A DNA stretch of 64,000 nt from Acidobacteriota bacterium. GTDB lineage: Bacteria > Acidobacteriota > Terriglobia > Terriglobales > Acidobacteriaceae. The notes under the pieces are model-generated. The model worked only from the letters and a program-made list of their open reading frames with translations. It had not been told where the DNA came from and searched no databases. A program made the position numbers and the translations under genes. The stretch spans positions 62,001 through 126,000 of the forward strand of contig JAJYBU010000003.1 of assembly GCA_021778845.1 (NCBI GenBank), given 5' to 3'. The stretch's first letter is position 1; every line of letters begins with the position of its first letter. This document shows, piece after piece, positions 12,355-21,088 of the stretch.

Positions 12355-12972
12355 ATGGCCACCCTCTCCGAAGCCCGCATCGCCGCACTCCTCCAACCCT
12401 ATCTAGGGTCCGCCCCTGTGCCGGCCGCCCTCTACGCACAGCTCTCCGACTACCTCGACCTGCTGCTGAAGTGGAATGCCCGCACCAACCTCACCGCCAT
12501 CCGTGAGCCCGACGAGATCGTCCGTCGCCACTTCGGCGAGAGCCTCTTTGCCGGACTACATCTCGGCGCACGGCTCCCCGCCGAGGCCACGCTACTCGAC
12601 TTCGGCTCCGGAGCTGGCTTTCCTGGCCTTCCCATCCAACTCCTGCACCCTGCTCTACAAATCACCCTGGCAGAGTCGCAAGGAAAGAAGGCTTCCTTTC
12701 TCAGAGAAGTCATCCGCACGCTAGGCCTCCCTACAGAGGTTTGGGCCGGACGTGTCGAGGCAATCGAATCGGACCGCCGCTTCGACGCGGTCACCCTGCG
12801 CGCCGTGGACAACATGCAGCAGGCGCTCGCCGATGCACAACTCCGCGTCGCCCCCGGTGGCTGGCTCGCAACCCTCTCGACCGAGACGGCACCCGAAGAC
12901 GAGTGCATCTCTCTCCCCGGAGACGCTCCCGGCTGGCTCACCCTGCACCAGACACCCCCTCCCAGCCGCTAA
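12355..12972 (+). CDS. rsmG: 16S rRNA (guanine527-N7) methyltransferase
   Basis: RsmG (GidB) methylates N7 of G527 in the 530 loop of 16S rRNA using S-adenosylmethionine; loss is a known route to low-level streptomycin resistance. Length 205 residues, normal for the family. The SAM-binding loop LDFGSGAGFPGLP lies near residues 80-92, with the family's upstream KWNARTNLTAI block at about 41-51. It starts 6 bases after the hydrolase stop and precedes parA/parB, the classic rsmG-parA-parB order near bacterial replication origins. No clear Shine-Dalgarno, which suggests coupling to the upstream gene. Confidence 0.95.
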   Translation: MATLSEARIAALLQPYLGSAPVPAALYAQLSDYLDLLLKWNARTNLTAIREPDEIVRRHFGESLFAGLHLGARLPAEATLLDFGSGAGFPGLPIQLLHPALQITLAESQGKKASFLREVIRTLGLPTEVWAGRVEAIESDRRFDAVTLRAVDNMQQALADAQLRVAPGGWLATLSTETAPEDECISLPGDAPGWLTLHQTPPPSR

Positions 12973-13012
12973 CCCACAGCTTCCTCATCCGATGCACAGC
13001 ATTTCCTCGCGA

Positions 13013-13028
13013 TGTTCCACGTGGAACA
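13013..13028. promoter_or_regulatory. parS: parS-like centromere site 2
   Basis: TGTTCCACGTGGAACA, identical to the sites at 12158 and 13039, in the rsmG-parA gap. Its centre is 26 bases from the next site, a spacing that puts both on nearly the same helix face. Confidence 0.92.
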
Positions 13029-13038
13029 CAACTTCGAG

Positions 13039-13054
13039 TGTTCCACGTGGAACA
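13039..13054. promoter_or_regulatory. parS: parS-like centromere site 3
   Basis: Third identical copy of the 16-bp palindrome, 39 bases before the parA start. Because it sits in the parA leader, ParB bound here could also repress parA transcription; that regulatory role is inference. Confidence 0.92.
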
Positions 13055-13093
13055 TTCCCTCTCCGCATCTGCTAGGCTTGGACTCGTCCCGCC

Positions 13094-14005
13094 ATGTCTG
13101 AATCAATCAATCCGAAGAACCCGCCCCCGCCACAGAGCCCTACCCCCCAGAGCAAGGTCATTGCCATCGTTAACCAGAAGGGTGGCGTCGGCAAGACCAC
13201 CACAGCCATCAATCTGGCCGCCGCGGTAGCCCTTGAAGGCGTCCCAACCCTGCTACTCGACGTCGATCCCCAGGCCAATACCACTGGCGGCCTTGGCTTC
13301 TCCCGCGACGAAGCCCGGCTCTCGGTCTACGATCTCCTGCTCGGCAACGCCACAGCCCGCGAGGTCATCATCCCCACCGAGGTCGAGAACCTCTCGCTGG
13401 TTCCCGGCACCAAGAACATGATTGGTGCCAATGTAGAGCTGGTTGGCGTCGAGCGCCGCGAACACCGTCTCCGCGAGGGCCTCGAGCCCGTTCGTACCGA
13501 CTATCCCTTCATCTTTCTCGATTGCCCCCCTGCACTGGACCTGCTCACCCTCAACTCGCTGGTCGCGGCCGACACGCTGCTGGTCCCCATGCAGGCCGAA
13601 TACTTCGCACTCGAGGGCATCTCCGAGCTCATGGCAACGCTCGACCGCGTCTCGGCCAGCTTCAACCCTGAACTCTCCATCGAGGGCGTGCTCCTTACCA
13701 TGTTCGACGACCGCACGAATCTCTCCCAGCAGGTGCGCGATAACCTGCAAACCTTCTTCGAGGACAAACTCTTCCACACCACGATCCCGCGCAACATCCG
13801 TCTGGCGGAGGCGCCCAGCCATGGCAAACCCGTCGCGCTATATGATCCGCGCTCACGTGGTGCAGAGTCCTACCGCAACCTCGCCCTCGAGCTTCTTGAG
13901 CGCAACGGCGTCAAGATCCCGAAAAAACCAGGGCCAGCACCAAGCTTCCCGGTACTTGAAGCCATGGGCGAGTCCAAGGGTATCTGGCCGTTTCGCAAGA
14001 AGTAG
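13094..14005 (+). CDS. parA: Chromosome-partitioning ATPase ParA (Soj)
   Basis: Deviant Walker-A ATPase of 303 residues. KGGVGKTT (29-36) carries the signature lysine, and FIFLDCPP forms the Walker-B region. ParA-ATP binds the nucleoid and is released by ParB at parS, which moves the replicated origins apart. A Pro-rich N-terminal extension of about 20 residues precedes the conserved [10 protein letters not shown]. parB follows after 71 bases on the same strand and two parS-like sites lie just upstream, so this is a complete chromosomal parABS locus. ATG 13094 lacks a strong Shine-Dalgarno. Confidence 0.96.
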   Translation: MSESINPKNPPPPQSPTPQSKVIAIVNQKGGVGKTTTAINLAAAVALEGVPTLLLDVDPQANTTGGLGFSRDEARLSVYDLLLGNATAREVIIPTEVENLSLVPGTKNMIGANVELVGVERREHRLREGLEPVRTDYPFIFLDCPPALDLLTLNSLVAADTLLVPMQAEYFALEGISELMATLDRVSASFNPELSIEGVLLTMFDDRTNLSQQVRDNLQTFFEDKLFHTTIPRNIRLAEAPSHGKPVALYDPRSRGAESYRNLALELLERNGVKIPKKPGPAPSFPVLEAMGESKGIWPFRKK

Positions 14006-14076
14006 CGCAACCCGGCGGTTTCATCCAAAGCAGGATTCGTTCCAAACCATCCATTTTCATCAGGCAGGAACCAAGT

Positions 14077-15021
14077 ATGTCTACACCGAACCAAGCTGAT
14101 CCACACGCCAAGAGCAAGCCGCGAGCCTTGGGCAAGGGCCTTGAATCGCTTCTACCGTCACGTCCCGGGCCATCCGCACCCATCAGCGTCTCTGCGGCAA
14201 CCGAGCCGACCGGAAAGCCTCTCGAGATTGCCGTCGACCTCATCGACCGCAACCCCTTCCAGACCCGCACCAACTTCGACGAAGCCAAGCTCACCGAGTT
14301 GGCTATCTCCATCACAGCGTCCGGCGTAGTGCAACCCATCGTCGTGCGCCACGGAGCCAACCATCGTCAGGACGGGCGCTACACGCTGATCACCGGCGAG
14401 CGGCGCCTGCTGGCCAGCAAGAAGGCAGGCAAGGAGACGATCCCGGCCATCATCCGCGAGGTCTCGAACCTGCAGGCGATGGAGATGACCATCGTCGAGA
14501 ACCTCCAGCGCGCGGACCTGAATCCGATGGAGCAGGCGCACGCCTATGTGCGCCTCAGCCGCGACTTCCACATGACCCAGGAACAGATGGCCGAGCGCAC
14601 CGGCAAGGATCGCGCAAGCGTGTCTAACTTCCTTCGTTTGTTGAAGTTACCAGAATCCGTACAGCGTCACGTCGAGGTCGGCGAGCTCAGTTTCGGCCAC
14701 GCCCGCGCCTTGCTCGCGCTGGAGTCGCCCGAGGCCATGCTGGCCGCCGCGCAGAAGGTGCTGGCGCTGCATCTCTCCGTGCGGGCCACCGAAAACTACA
14801 TCCACGGCCTGCTCAACCCCGAGTCCCGGAAGAAGGAACCGAAGCCCGTGGCCAGCGTCGATCCCAACGTCCGCGAGGCCCAGGATGCGTTGCGCCGACG
14901 GCTCGGCCTGAAGGTCACCATCGAGGACAAGAAGGGCAAGGGCAAGGTCATCATCGAGTACTCCGGCGTTGAGGACTTCGACGCCATCCTGACCGCGCTC
15001 GGAGACGCACCTACAGCGTAG
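14077..15021 (+). CDS. parB: Chromosome-partitioning protein ParB (Spo0J)
   Basis: ParB of 314 residues. The N-terminal RALGKGLESLLPS matches the ParA-contact region. The CTP-binding/hydrolysis core includes GERRLLASKKAG (ParB/Srx fold). The parS-reading helix-turn-helix is MTQEQMAERTGKDRASVSNF, and the C-terminal part is the dimerisation region. ParB loads at parS as a CTP-dependent clamp and spreads along neighbouring DNA. Part of the rsmG-parA-parB cluster with three parS-like sites within 2 kb. Confidence 0.96.
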   Translation: MSTPNQADPHAKSKPRALGKGLESLLPSRPGPSAPISVSAATEPTGKPLEIAVDLIDRNPFQTRTNFDEAKLTELAISITASGVVQPIVVRHGANHRQDGRYTLITGERRLLASKKAGKETIPAIIREVSNLQAMEMTIVENLQRADLNPMEQAHAYVRLSRDFHMTQEQMAERTGKDRASVSNFLRLLKLPESVQRHVEVGELSFGHARALLALESPEAMLAAAQKVLALHLSVRATENYIHGLLNPESRKKEPKPVASVDPNVREAQDALRRRLGLKVTIEDKKGKGKVIIEYSGVEDFDAILTALGDAPTA

Positions 15022-15103
15022 CGCACAGCCACAGCGCTGTTGTAGATTGAGAGCTTCATCCACCGGACAGCATCGTCCCACTCCCATGGCAACGAGGCAC
15101 ATC

Positions 15104-16471
15104 ATGCGCACGGTCTCCTCCACACTCATCGTTCTTATGCTGGTCGCCACTGCGGCCATCGCCCAGCCCACCTACAAGCCAGCCGCCGGCCGCACCCTGC
15201 TTCGTGCCGGCCGCGTGCTCGACGTACACACCGGCAAGGAGACGCCGGGAGAGACGGTGATCATCTCGGCAGACCGCATCGTAGCCCTTGCGCCGACCAG
15301 CGCAACGCCTGCCGGCCCTGGTGATCGCGTCGTTGACCTGACGGCCTACACGGTGATGCCCGGACTGATCGACGTGCACACGCACCTCACCATGGCCAAC
15401 AACTTCGATCCGTACTTTGAACTCACGATGACGCCGGGCAAAGAGGCGATCATCGGCGTCGAGAATGCGAAGACCACGCTCGAAGCCGGCTTCACCAGCG
15501 TGCGCAATGTAGGTGCCGACGGCTTCACCGACGTTGCGCTGCGCGATGAGATCAACGAAGGCCACATTCCGGGCCCGCACATGCTCGTGTCCGGACCACC
15601 CCTCGGCATCACCGGCGGACACATGGATGAGAACCTGCTGCCCGAGCAGTATCACGTGCAGGGCGAGGGTGTCGCCGACGGCATCCCCGCCGTGCAGCAC
15701 ATGGTGCGCACCAACATTAAGTACGGTGCGGACCTGATCAAGATTGGCGCATCCGGCGGCGTGCTCTCGAAGGGCGACGACCCGCAGGCGTCGCAGTACA
15801 CGCTGGAGGAGATGCAGGCCATCGTCGCCGATGCGCACCGCCTTGGCCGCAAGGTGGCCGCTCACGCACATGGCGCGCAGGCGATCCTGTGGGCATCGGA
15901 GGCTGGCGTCGATTCAATCGAGCACGGCAGCTATATGGACGAAGCCGACATCGCCATGATGCTCAAGCACGGCACCTACTTCGTTCCCACCGCGTATCTC
16001 ATCGACTGGATGCAGCAGTACGGACATCTCTCGCCGCTGTACGCGCAGAAGATGAAGGACGTCAGCGCGGTCGAGAAGCAGAACGCCATCCGCGCCATCA
16101 AGGCTGGCGTCAAGGTCGCCTGTGGCACCGACGCCGCTGTCTATCCGCACGGTCTCAACGCGCATGAATTGGACGTCTACGTGAACCAGTTCGGGATGAC
16201 GCCGCTGGCTGCGCTACAGACCGCGACGCTGAACGCCGTCGACTTGATGGGCTGGACCGACAAGACCGGCTCGTTGGAGCCCGGCAAGTGGGCCGACGTG
16301 ATCGCGGTGAAGGGCGATCCTCTGGCCGACATACGCATCCTGCAGCATGTTCCATTCGTCATGAAGTCGGGCGTGATCTACAAGGACGAAGCTCAGCCTG
16401 CGGCCGTCGATACGATGGTCGCCTCCACTCCATCTGCCACCGAATCAAACCCCACGGAGAACAGCTTCTGA
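15104..16471 (+). CDS. Exported metal-dependent amidohydrolase
   Basis: About 455 residues with a signal peptide (MRTVSSTLIVLMLVATAAIA, cleavage near residue 20). The amidohydrolase metal site is complete by eye: DVHTH for the first metal, the lysine of LIKIGASGG, two further histidines in HAHGAQ and IEHGSY, and the aspartate of CGTDAAVY. This is the imidazolonepropionase/prolidase-like subgroup common as exported peptidase-like enzymes in Acidobacteriota; substrate unknown. ATG 15104 is chosen because GAGG (15094-15097) is 6 nt upstream and the signal peptide then begins at residue 1; ATG 15086 is an alternative. Its TGA overlaps the ATG of the next gene by one base. Confidence 0.92.
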   Translation: MRTVSSTLIVLMLVATAAIAQPTYKPAAGRTLLRAGRVLDVHTGKETPGETVIISADRIVALAPTSATPAGPGDRVVDLTAYTVMPGLIDVHTHLTMANNFDPYFELTMTPGKEAIIGVENAKTTLEAGFTSVRNVGADGFTDVALRDEINEGHIPGPHMLVSGPPLGITGGHMDENLLPEQYHVQGEGVADGIPAVQHMVRTNIKYGADLIKIGASGGVLSKGDDPQASQYTLEEMQAIVADAHRLGRKVAAHAHGAQAILWASEAGVDSIEHGSYMDEADIAMMLKHGTYFVPTAYLIDWMQQYGHLSPLYAQKMKDVSAVEKQNAIRAIKAGVKVACGTDAAVYPHGLNAHELDVYVNQFGMTPLAALQTATLNAVDLMGWTDKTGSLEPGKWADVIAVKGDPLADIRILQHVPFVMKSGVIYKDEAQPAAVDTMVASTPSATESNPTENSF

Positions 16472-17229
16472 TGCAGGCCACTGCCTTCGAGTATCGTTTC
16501 CGCTTCGCCATTCACGCGGTGATTTACGTCCTCGGCTTCACGGCGCCGTGGTTGTTTCTTTCTTCGCTGGCGGGCGTGCCCGGCTTCACCACGAGCTCCA
16601 CATGGCTGGTGCTCTCGTCCGCAATCTCGCGCCAGGGATGGCTCGCCTTTGATGCCGCCACCGTCGTGCTGCTGGTGATCGCGCTCATCCTTACCGCACT
16701 GGGCGCTGTGTTGCGCGTGTGGGGCTCGGCGTATGTGGGATCAAGCATCGTGAAGTCGCCCTCGATGCACGGAACCGTGATGCTCGCCGATGGCCCGTAT
16801 CGCCGCACGCGCAACCCGCTGTATCTGGGCACGCTGCTGCACACTATCGGCGTTGCAATTCTGATGCCTCCCAGCGGTGCAATCTTCGCCGTAGTGTTCC
16901 TATGGATCTTCCAGGTGCGCCTCGCACTGGCCGAGGAGCCGTTCCTGGTCGCGCGCTTCGGCCAGCCCTACGTAGACTACAAGGCTGCCGTCCCACGCTT
17001 TCTGCCCTCGCCCACACCGCAGATCGCCGCTGGCGGCGTGCGCCCGCACTGGCTCCAGTCTCTGCTCGGCGAGATCTACTTCCCTGCTGTGTTTCTTGTG
17101 CTGGCCATCTTCGGATGGAGCTTCAACGCGCAGCCGCTCCGCCAGGGTCTGATCATCTCACTGGGAGTCTGGCTGGTGGTGCGTGCCTTCCTGCCGCGCG
17201 CCGCGCGCGATGCACACGCACTCGCATAG
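16471..17229 (+). CDS. Isoprenylcysteine carboxyl methyltransferase-like membrane protein
   Basis: Polytopic membrane protein of 252 residues with about five hydrophobic segments. The GPYRRTRNPLYLG block, followed by EEPFLVARFGQPYVDYKAAV, is the signature of the ICMT/phospholipid methyltransferase superfamily, where it forms the SAM pocket. The substrate (lipid, isoprenoid thiol or other) is not predictable. Its ATG overlaps the stop of the amidohydrolase gene (TGATG), so the two are translationally coupled and probably in one transcript. A terminator hairpin lies 40 bases downstream. Confidence 0.88.
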   Translation: MQATAFEYRFRFAIHAVIYVLGFTAPWLFLSSLAGVPGFTTSSTWLVLSSAISRQGWLAFDAATVVLLVIALILTALGAVLRVWGSAYVGSSIVKSPSMHGTVMLADGPYRRTRNPLYLGTLLHTIGVAILMPPSGAIFAVVFLWIFQVRLALAEEPFLVARFGQPYVDYKAAVPRFLPSPTPQIAAGGVRPHWLQSLLGEIYFPAVFLVLAIFGWSFNAQPLRQGLIISLGVWLVVRAFLPRAARDAHALA

Positions 17230-17269
17230 ATCCCATCAGCTGCCATTCAGCAACAAGCGCCGCAACGCA

Positions 17270-17316
17270 AAAAGGCCGGAGGCCCGACGCACGCTGCGTC
17301 GATTCTCCGGCCCTTT
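17270..17316. terminator. Bidirectional terminator hairpin
   Basis: GGCCGGAG (17274-17281) pairs with CTCCGGCC (17305-17312), flanked by an A-run on the left and a T-run on the right, so it can work on both strands. It separates the methyltransferase gene from the convergent HU gene. Confidence 0.75.
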
Positions 17317-17382
17317 TCACCAGCCTCCACAAGGCCCGAATACAAAGGCTCTAGCTACGAGGCCCGCACGATCCTGCTCGCA

Positions 17383-17679
17383 CTACTTCTTGGGCGGAGC
17401 GATCGTGTCCTTGGCCACCTTGGCCACGCGGAACTTGACTACGGTCTTGGCCTTGATCTTGATGGCCTCGCCGGTCTGCGGGTTGCGACCGATGCGCGCC
17501 TTGCGCTCTGCCTTCACCAGCTTGCCGATGCCGGGGATCGTGAACTCGCCAGTCTTCTTGGTCTCCTTGACGGCAGTCTCAGCCAGCAACTCGAGGAATG
17601 CTGCTGTCTGCTTGTTAGTGAGCTCGAGCTTCTCCGCGAGTAGGCGAACCAGCTGTGTCTTTGTAATTCCCTTTGCCAT
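17383..17679 (-). CDS. HU family DNA-binding protein
   Basis: Small basic nucleoid protein of 98 residues. The N-terminal KGITKTQLVRLLAEKLELTN helices and the beta-arm region GRNPQTGEAIKIKAKTVVKF are characteristic of HU/IHF. HU bends DNA and supports replication initiation and nucleoid structure. ATG 17679 is favoured: GGAG is 5-8 nt upstream and the conserved N-terminus begins here; an in-frame opening 16 residues earlier runs through AT-rich leader. The KDTIAPPKK tail is longer than the canonical 90-residue HU. Confidence 0.95.
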   Translation of the reverse strand: MAKGITKTQLVRLLAEKLELTNKQTAAFLELLAETAVKETKKTGEFTIPGIGKLVKAERKARIGRNPQTGEAIKIKAKTVVKFRVAKVAKDTIAPPKK

Positions 17680-17981
17680 GTTGTATCTCCTTCGTTCGGT
17701 AAAAAATAGATAAAGCGGATTGAGCATGGGTCTCAGCCCATCTCCCGCAGCCTTCCCGCTGACGACCTCCCGCTATGTCTTCCAGCGAACCCAGCCGGAA
17801 GCTTTACGAGGTGGCAATCGCCAGTGTTCATGCGGGTGCAAAGAACCGCGCCGATGTTCACCTTCAACCTTCCTGAACGCTTTGTCAACGGCAAAACTGC
17901 CATTTCCACAGATATTTACAGGTTTTCTCGGAAAGTGTTCCCTTTCAGGCCCGTTTTCGCGGGATTTCGGGTCCAGTCCCG

Positions 17982-18713
17982 TCAGAAGAGGGGCTTCCTT
18001 GTCGCCACGGATCGGTCACTGGCTAACGCTTCCTGGCCAACGAGAATCGCATCATTCAGGTTATCGACCAGGGGTGCCATCAAGCGCATGCGTCGCACAA
18101 CCTCGCGCGCCAGCACAGGCTCCAACGCAAGTTCGGCGGGCAGCGAGGCGTGAACTCCCCAACTCTTCGCACGCACCAGCTCGTCCGCAGGGTCATCGCT
18201 GGCAAAGCCCTTGGGCATGCGGGTCAGCGCCTCGGCATCGTTCGCCTCAAAACCCGCGCCTCGGCTCTTCAGCAGCTTCTGTACGCTGGCTCGATAGGCC
18301 TCATGGTGCATACTCATCCAGCGCCGAATCGACAGCAGTTGCTCGCGCTCGGGCATGTACACCCCAGCCGCCACCAGCACCTCCTGCGGGCTGACCTGCA
18401 GGTAGAAGCCGCCACCGGAGGTCTTCTCCATCCCTCGCCGCGCCCACCAGGCCGCCAGGTGCGTCTTGTACGGCTGCTTGTTCTTGCTGAAGCGGATGTC
18501 GCGATAGATGCGCATCACGATCTTGTGCGGAGGCCGCACATGCTCAGGCGCAAACTCCATCATCGCCACGTTGATCTCTTCGGCCAGCGCGAGCATCGGT
18601 GCCTTCAACGCACGCTCGTACACCTCGCGCCGTGCCTCAAACCACTCACGGTCGTTGTTGCGCGCCAGTCCGCGCAGGAACTTCATCGCTTCGGGAGAAA
18701 AGTGTGTCGCCAT
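17982..18713 (-). CDS. DUF2461 domain-containing protein
   Basis: Full-length DUF2461 (TIGR02453-type) protein of 243 residues. The diagnostic blocks are the N-terminal FSPEAMKFLRGLARNNDREW, the central IYRDIRFSKNKQPYKTH and GGGFYLQVSP. The family is widespread and conserved but its function is unknown; it is predicted to be cytoplasmic, with no signal peptide. It is followed on the right by the M28 peptidase gene on the same strand, 95 bases upstream, with no evident functional link. Confidence 0.93.
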   Translation of the reverse strand: MATHFSPEAMKFLRGLARNNDREWFEARREVYERALKAPMLALAEEINVAMMEFAPEHVRPPHKIVMRIYRDIRFSKNKQPYKTHLAAWWARRGMEKTSGGGFYLQVSPQEVLVAAGVYMPEREQLLSIRRWMSMHHEAYRASVQKLLKSRGAGFEANDAEALTRMPKGFASDDPADELVRAKSWGVHASLPAELALEPVLAREVVRRMRLMAPLVDNLNDAILVGQEALASDRSVATRKPLF

Positions 18714-18808
18714 CGCTTCTCGATGCTATCCAACATCCCTCCTCACCACAATGCACAACGGCGAAGACCGAAGTCTCCGCCGCTGCACGTTCACCTCATG
18801 CAAAAGGT

Positions 18809-20593
18809 CTACTCCGTCGCGTTAGGGTAGATGCCCTTCAGCGGCTCGCTGAGCTTCTGATTGAGCTCCGGGTGCGGGAACGGCTTCCGTGGCATCATCG
18901 CATCGCGCTGGCTGGTGTTCCACAGAAAGATGGCCTCCACCACGGCGGCCTGTTCCAGGTCTGCCTCATGCAGCCGATCGAACGTATCCATATCGGAGTG
19001 GTGCGTGCGCGTCTCATAGTCCATCGGGTCCTGGATGTACTGGAAGCCGGGCAGTCCCACCGCATCGAACGACAGGTGATCAGTCCCGCCGGTATTACGA
19101 TTCGTGATCGTCGTAACCCCCAGATCGGCGAGCGGCGCTATCCACTGCGCAAAGATCGGTGCTATCGCGAAGTTCCCCTGCGTATACACTCCGCGGACCT
19201 TACCCGTACCGTTGTCGAGGTTGTAGTAAGCATCCAGCTTCTCCCATTCGTCGGTAGTCTTCAGTGCACCATGATGCCCCATGTAGCTGGGCATGCCTGC
19301 CGGGTCCGGCGTCGCCGGAGGAGCGAACGTGCCGAAGTGCTGCTTCACATACCCCTGCGAGCCATACAACCCTTCTTCCTCGCCCGACCACAGCGCAATG
19401 CGAATCGTCCGGCGCGGCTTCACATTCAGCGCCTTCAGAATCCGCACCGCCTCCATCGCCACGATGGTACCTGCGCCATTGTCCGTTGCGCCGGTACCTG
19501 CGATCCAACTGTCAAGATGTCCGCCCACCATCACCACCTGGTCCTTCAGTTGAGGATCGGTGCCAGGAATCTCCGCCACCGTATCGAAGCCGTGCTCATG
19601 ATCGCCGGTGAACTTGGTCTCGATGTTCACCTCCACCATCACGGGCACATGATGCTCGACCATGCGCGCCAGCCGGTTGTAGTGCTCAATCATCATCACG
19701 GCATTCGGAATCTTCACCGCGTTCTCAGGCTTCTGAGCGTCACGCGCGAGGTCGGCTCCGTTGTCGTCGAAGATAATGCCGGTGCCACCGCCATCGCCGC
19801 CATCGCGGCTGGGAGTGATGATCGCCGCCACACCCTCGCTGGCCATCATCGCCAGCGCCTGCTTGCGCAACTGCGCACGCTGCATGTACTCCTCATAGCG
19901 CTTCCGGAAGGCGGGATTGCTCAGCGAGTAGTCCCCGCCGCCGCCTTCATAGCTCTGCATCTCCTTCAGGTCCGCGTCGGTATAGCGCGTGAACAGCGGC
20001 TTGGTGATATCGGGCGTCGGCCGCGTTGGCCCCAACAGCACAATCTTGCCCGCCAGCTTGCCCTTCAGCGCGTCCAGTTCTTTCGCGTCGGTCAGCGGAA
20101 CATACACCACCTCGCCGCTCACCGGCCCCTTGGTCGCAGGAGACCACGGCGACGCCTGCATCCACAGCGGCTCAGGATCAGGCGACACCATCCGCGCCCA
20201 CGTATTGATCTGCTGCCAACCCATCCCAAAGTCGCCCCAGTCCTCCAGGTGCGCGTTCGAGAGGCCGATGGCCGTCAGCGTGTCGCGTGTCCACGCATTG
20301 GCCTTCGCCATGTTCGGCGAACCCGTCAGCCGCGGCCCAATGCCGTCCGCCAGCGCTCCGCCAAACTCCATCACCTTGCCATGGTGGAAGCCCTCCTCGC
20401 GTATCCGCGCATACATCGTCAGGTCGATCGCCTCGGTGGCCGGCTGCGGCCCGTAGTAGGAGGGAACAGGCTTGCTCTCCTCGTGCTTCTTGTTGTCCTC
20501 AGCGCGGGCACCAGGCCAGCCTGTCGAAACCACCGCCACCATCAGAGCCGCGGTCGCGCTCCAACGCAGAAATTTCCAAGCGAATGTCGTCAT
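18809..20593 (-). CDS. Exported M28 family zinc peptidase
   Basis: About 594 residues. A signal peptide (AALMVAVVSTGWPGARA, cleavage near residue 31) indicates export. The C-terminal half is an M28 (aminopeptidase/glutamate carboxypeptidase-like) catalytic domain with its metal ligands visible: GGHLDSW, the bridging aspartate of TDNGAG, the glutamate pair of WSGEEEG, and a late histidine in the THHSDMDT block. The central part (about 150-330) fits the PA domain inserted in many M28 enzymes. It probably hydrolyses peptides in the periplasm or outside. ATG 20593 is preferred, with GGAG about 9 nt upstream; an opening 30 residues earlier would bury the signal peptide. Confidence 0.92.
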   Translation of the reverse strand: MTTFAWKFLRWSATAALMVAVVSTGWPGARAEDNKKHEESKPVPSYYGPQPATEAIDLTMYARIREEGFHHGKVMEFGGALADGIGPRLTGSPNMAKANAWTRDTLTAIGLSNAHLEDWGDFGMGWQQINTWARMVSPDPEPLWMQASPWSPATKGPVSGEVVYVPLTDAKELDALKGKLAGKIVLLGPTRPTPDITKPLFTRYTDADLKEMQSYEGGGGDYSLSNPAFRKRYEEYMQRAQLRKQALAMMASEGVAAIITPSRDGGDGGGTGIIFDDNGADLARDAQKPENAVKIPNAVMMIEHYNRLARMVEHHVPVMVEVNIETKFTGDHEHGFDTVAEIPGTDPQLKDQVVMVGGHLDSWIAGTGATDNGAGTIVAMEAVRILKALNVKPRRTIRIALWSGEEEGLYGSQGYVKQHFGTFAPPATPDPAGMPSYMGHHGALKTTDEWEKLDAYYNLDNGTGKVRGVYTQGNFAIAPIFAQWIAPLADLGVTTITNRNTGGTDHLSFDAVGLPGFQYIQDPMDYETRTHHSDMDTFDRLHEADLEQAAVVEAIFLWNTSQRDAMMPRKPFPHPELNQKLSEPLKGIYPNATE

Positions 20594-20757
20594 CAAAGTT
20601 ACTCCAGGGGGTGCTGCAGAATGAACGAACCGAATGGCGTAAGCATACGCGTCTGCGCTGCAAACGTCTTGTCGTCCCTTCAATTCATTTGCAAACCGGA
20701 AGTCTCATATTCTCGTCTGTCAAAAGCGGACGCATGGGCCATGCGTGTGCTCTGCAA

Positions 20758-21075
20758 CTACTGTTTGCGAGCCTTCCGCGCCATGCGTCGCGCCCACTGC
20801 ACGCCGAGAAACCCCAGCGCCACCACCATCACCACCACACCCACAGGAAAGCCTGCCAGCCGGTAAGCCGCGGCGAAATCCGGATGCTTGCCCGTCGCCA
20901 TCATATAGAAGAGCAGGACGAAGATCGCCACGAACGTGGTCAGGAAGAACGCTGCCATTCCCGTGGCCACACCCATCAGCAGCGACTGGAACCAGCCCAG
21001 GTCGCCGAGCGGAATCCCAAGCAACTCACCCTCACGCCGCGCGCGTTCTACATCGTTTGCAGTAGCCATACTCAT
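20758..21075 (-). CDS. Small two-span membrane protein, unknown function
   Basis: Protein of 105 residues that I do not recognise. Residues about 30-57 and 72-94 are hydrophobic and probably membrane-spanning. The N-terminus is charged (NDVERARREGELLG) and the C-terminus is very basic (ARRMARKARKQ), suggesting a positive-inside hairpin with both ends in the cytoplasm. It is divergent from the unknown 331-residue gene, with only 13 bases between the start codons, so they share a regulatory region. A second ATG at 21069 is a possible start. Confidence 0.75.
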   Translation of the reverse strand: MSMATANDVERARREGELLGIPLGDLGWFQSLLMGVATGMAAFFLTTFVAIFVLLFYMMATGKHPDFAAAYRLAGFPVGVVVMVVALGFLGVQWARRMARKARKQ

Positions 21076-21076
21076 T

Positions 21077-21082
21077 TAGAAT
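21077..21082 (+). promoter_or_regulatory. -10-like box directly before the 331-residue gene
   Basis: TAGAAT ends 6 nt before ATG 21089, and no Shine-Dalgarno is present. This geometry would place the transcript start at the A of the ATG (leaderless mRNA). No good -35 box is seen. Confidence 0.4.
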
Positions 21083-21088
21083 AAGCCC

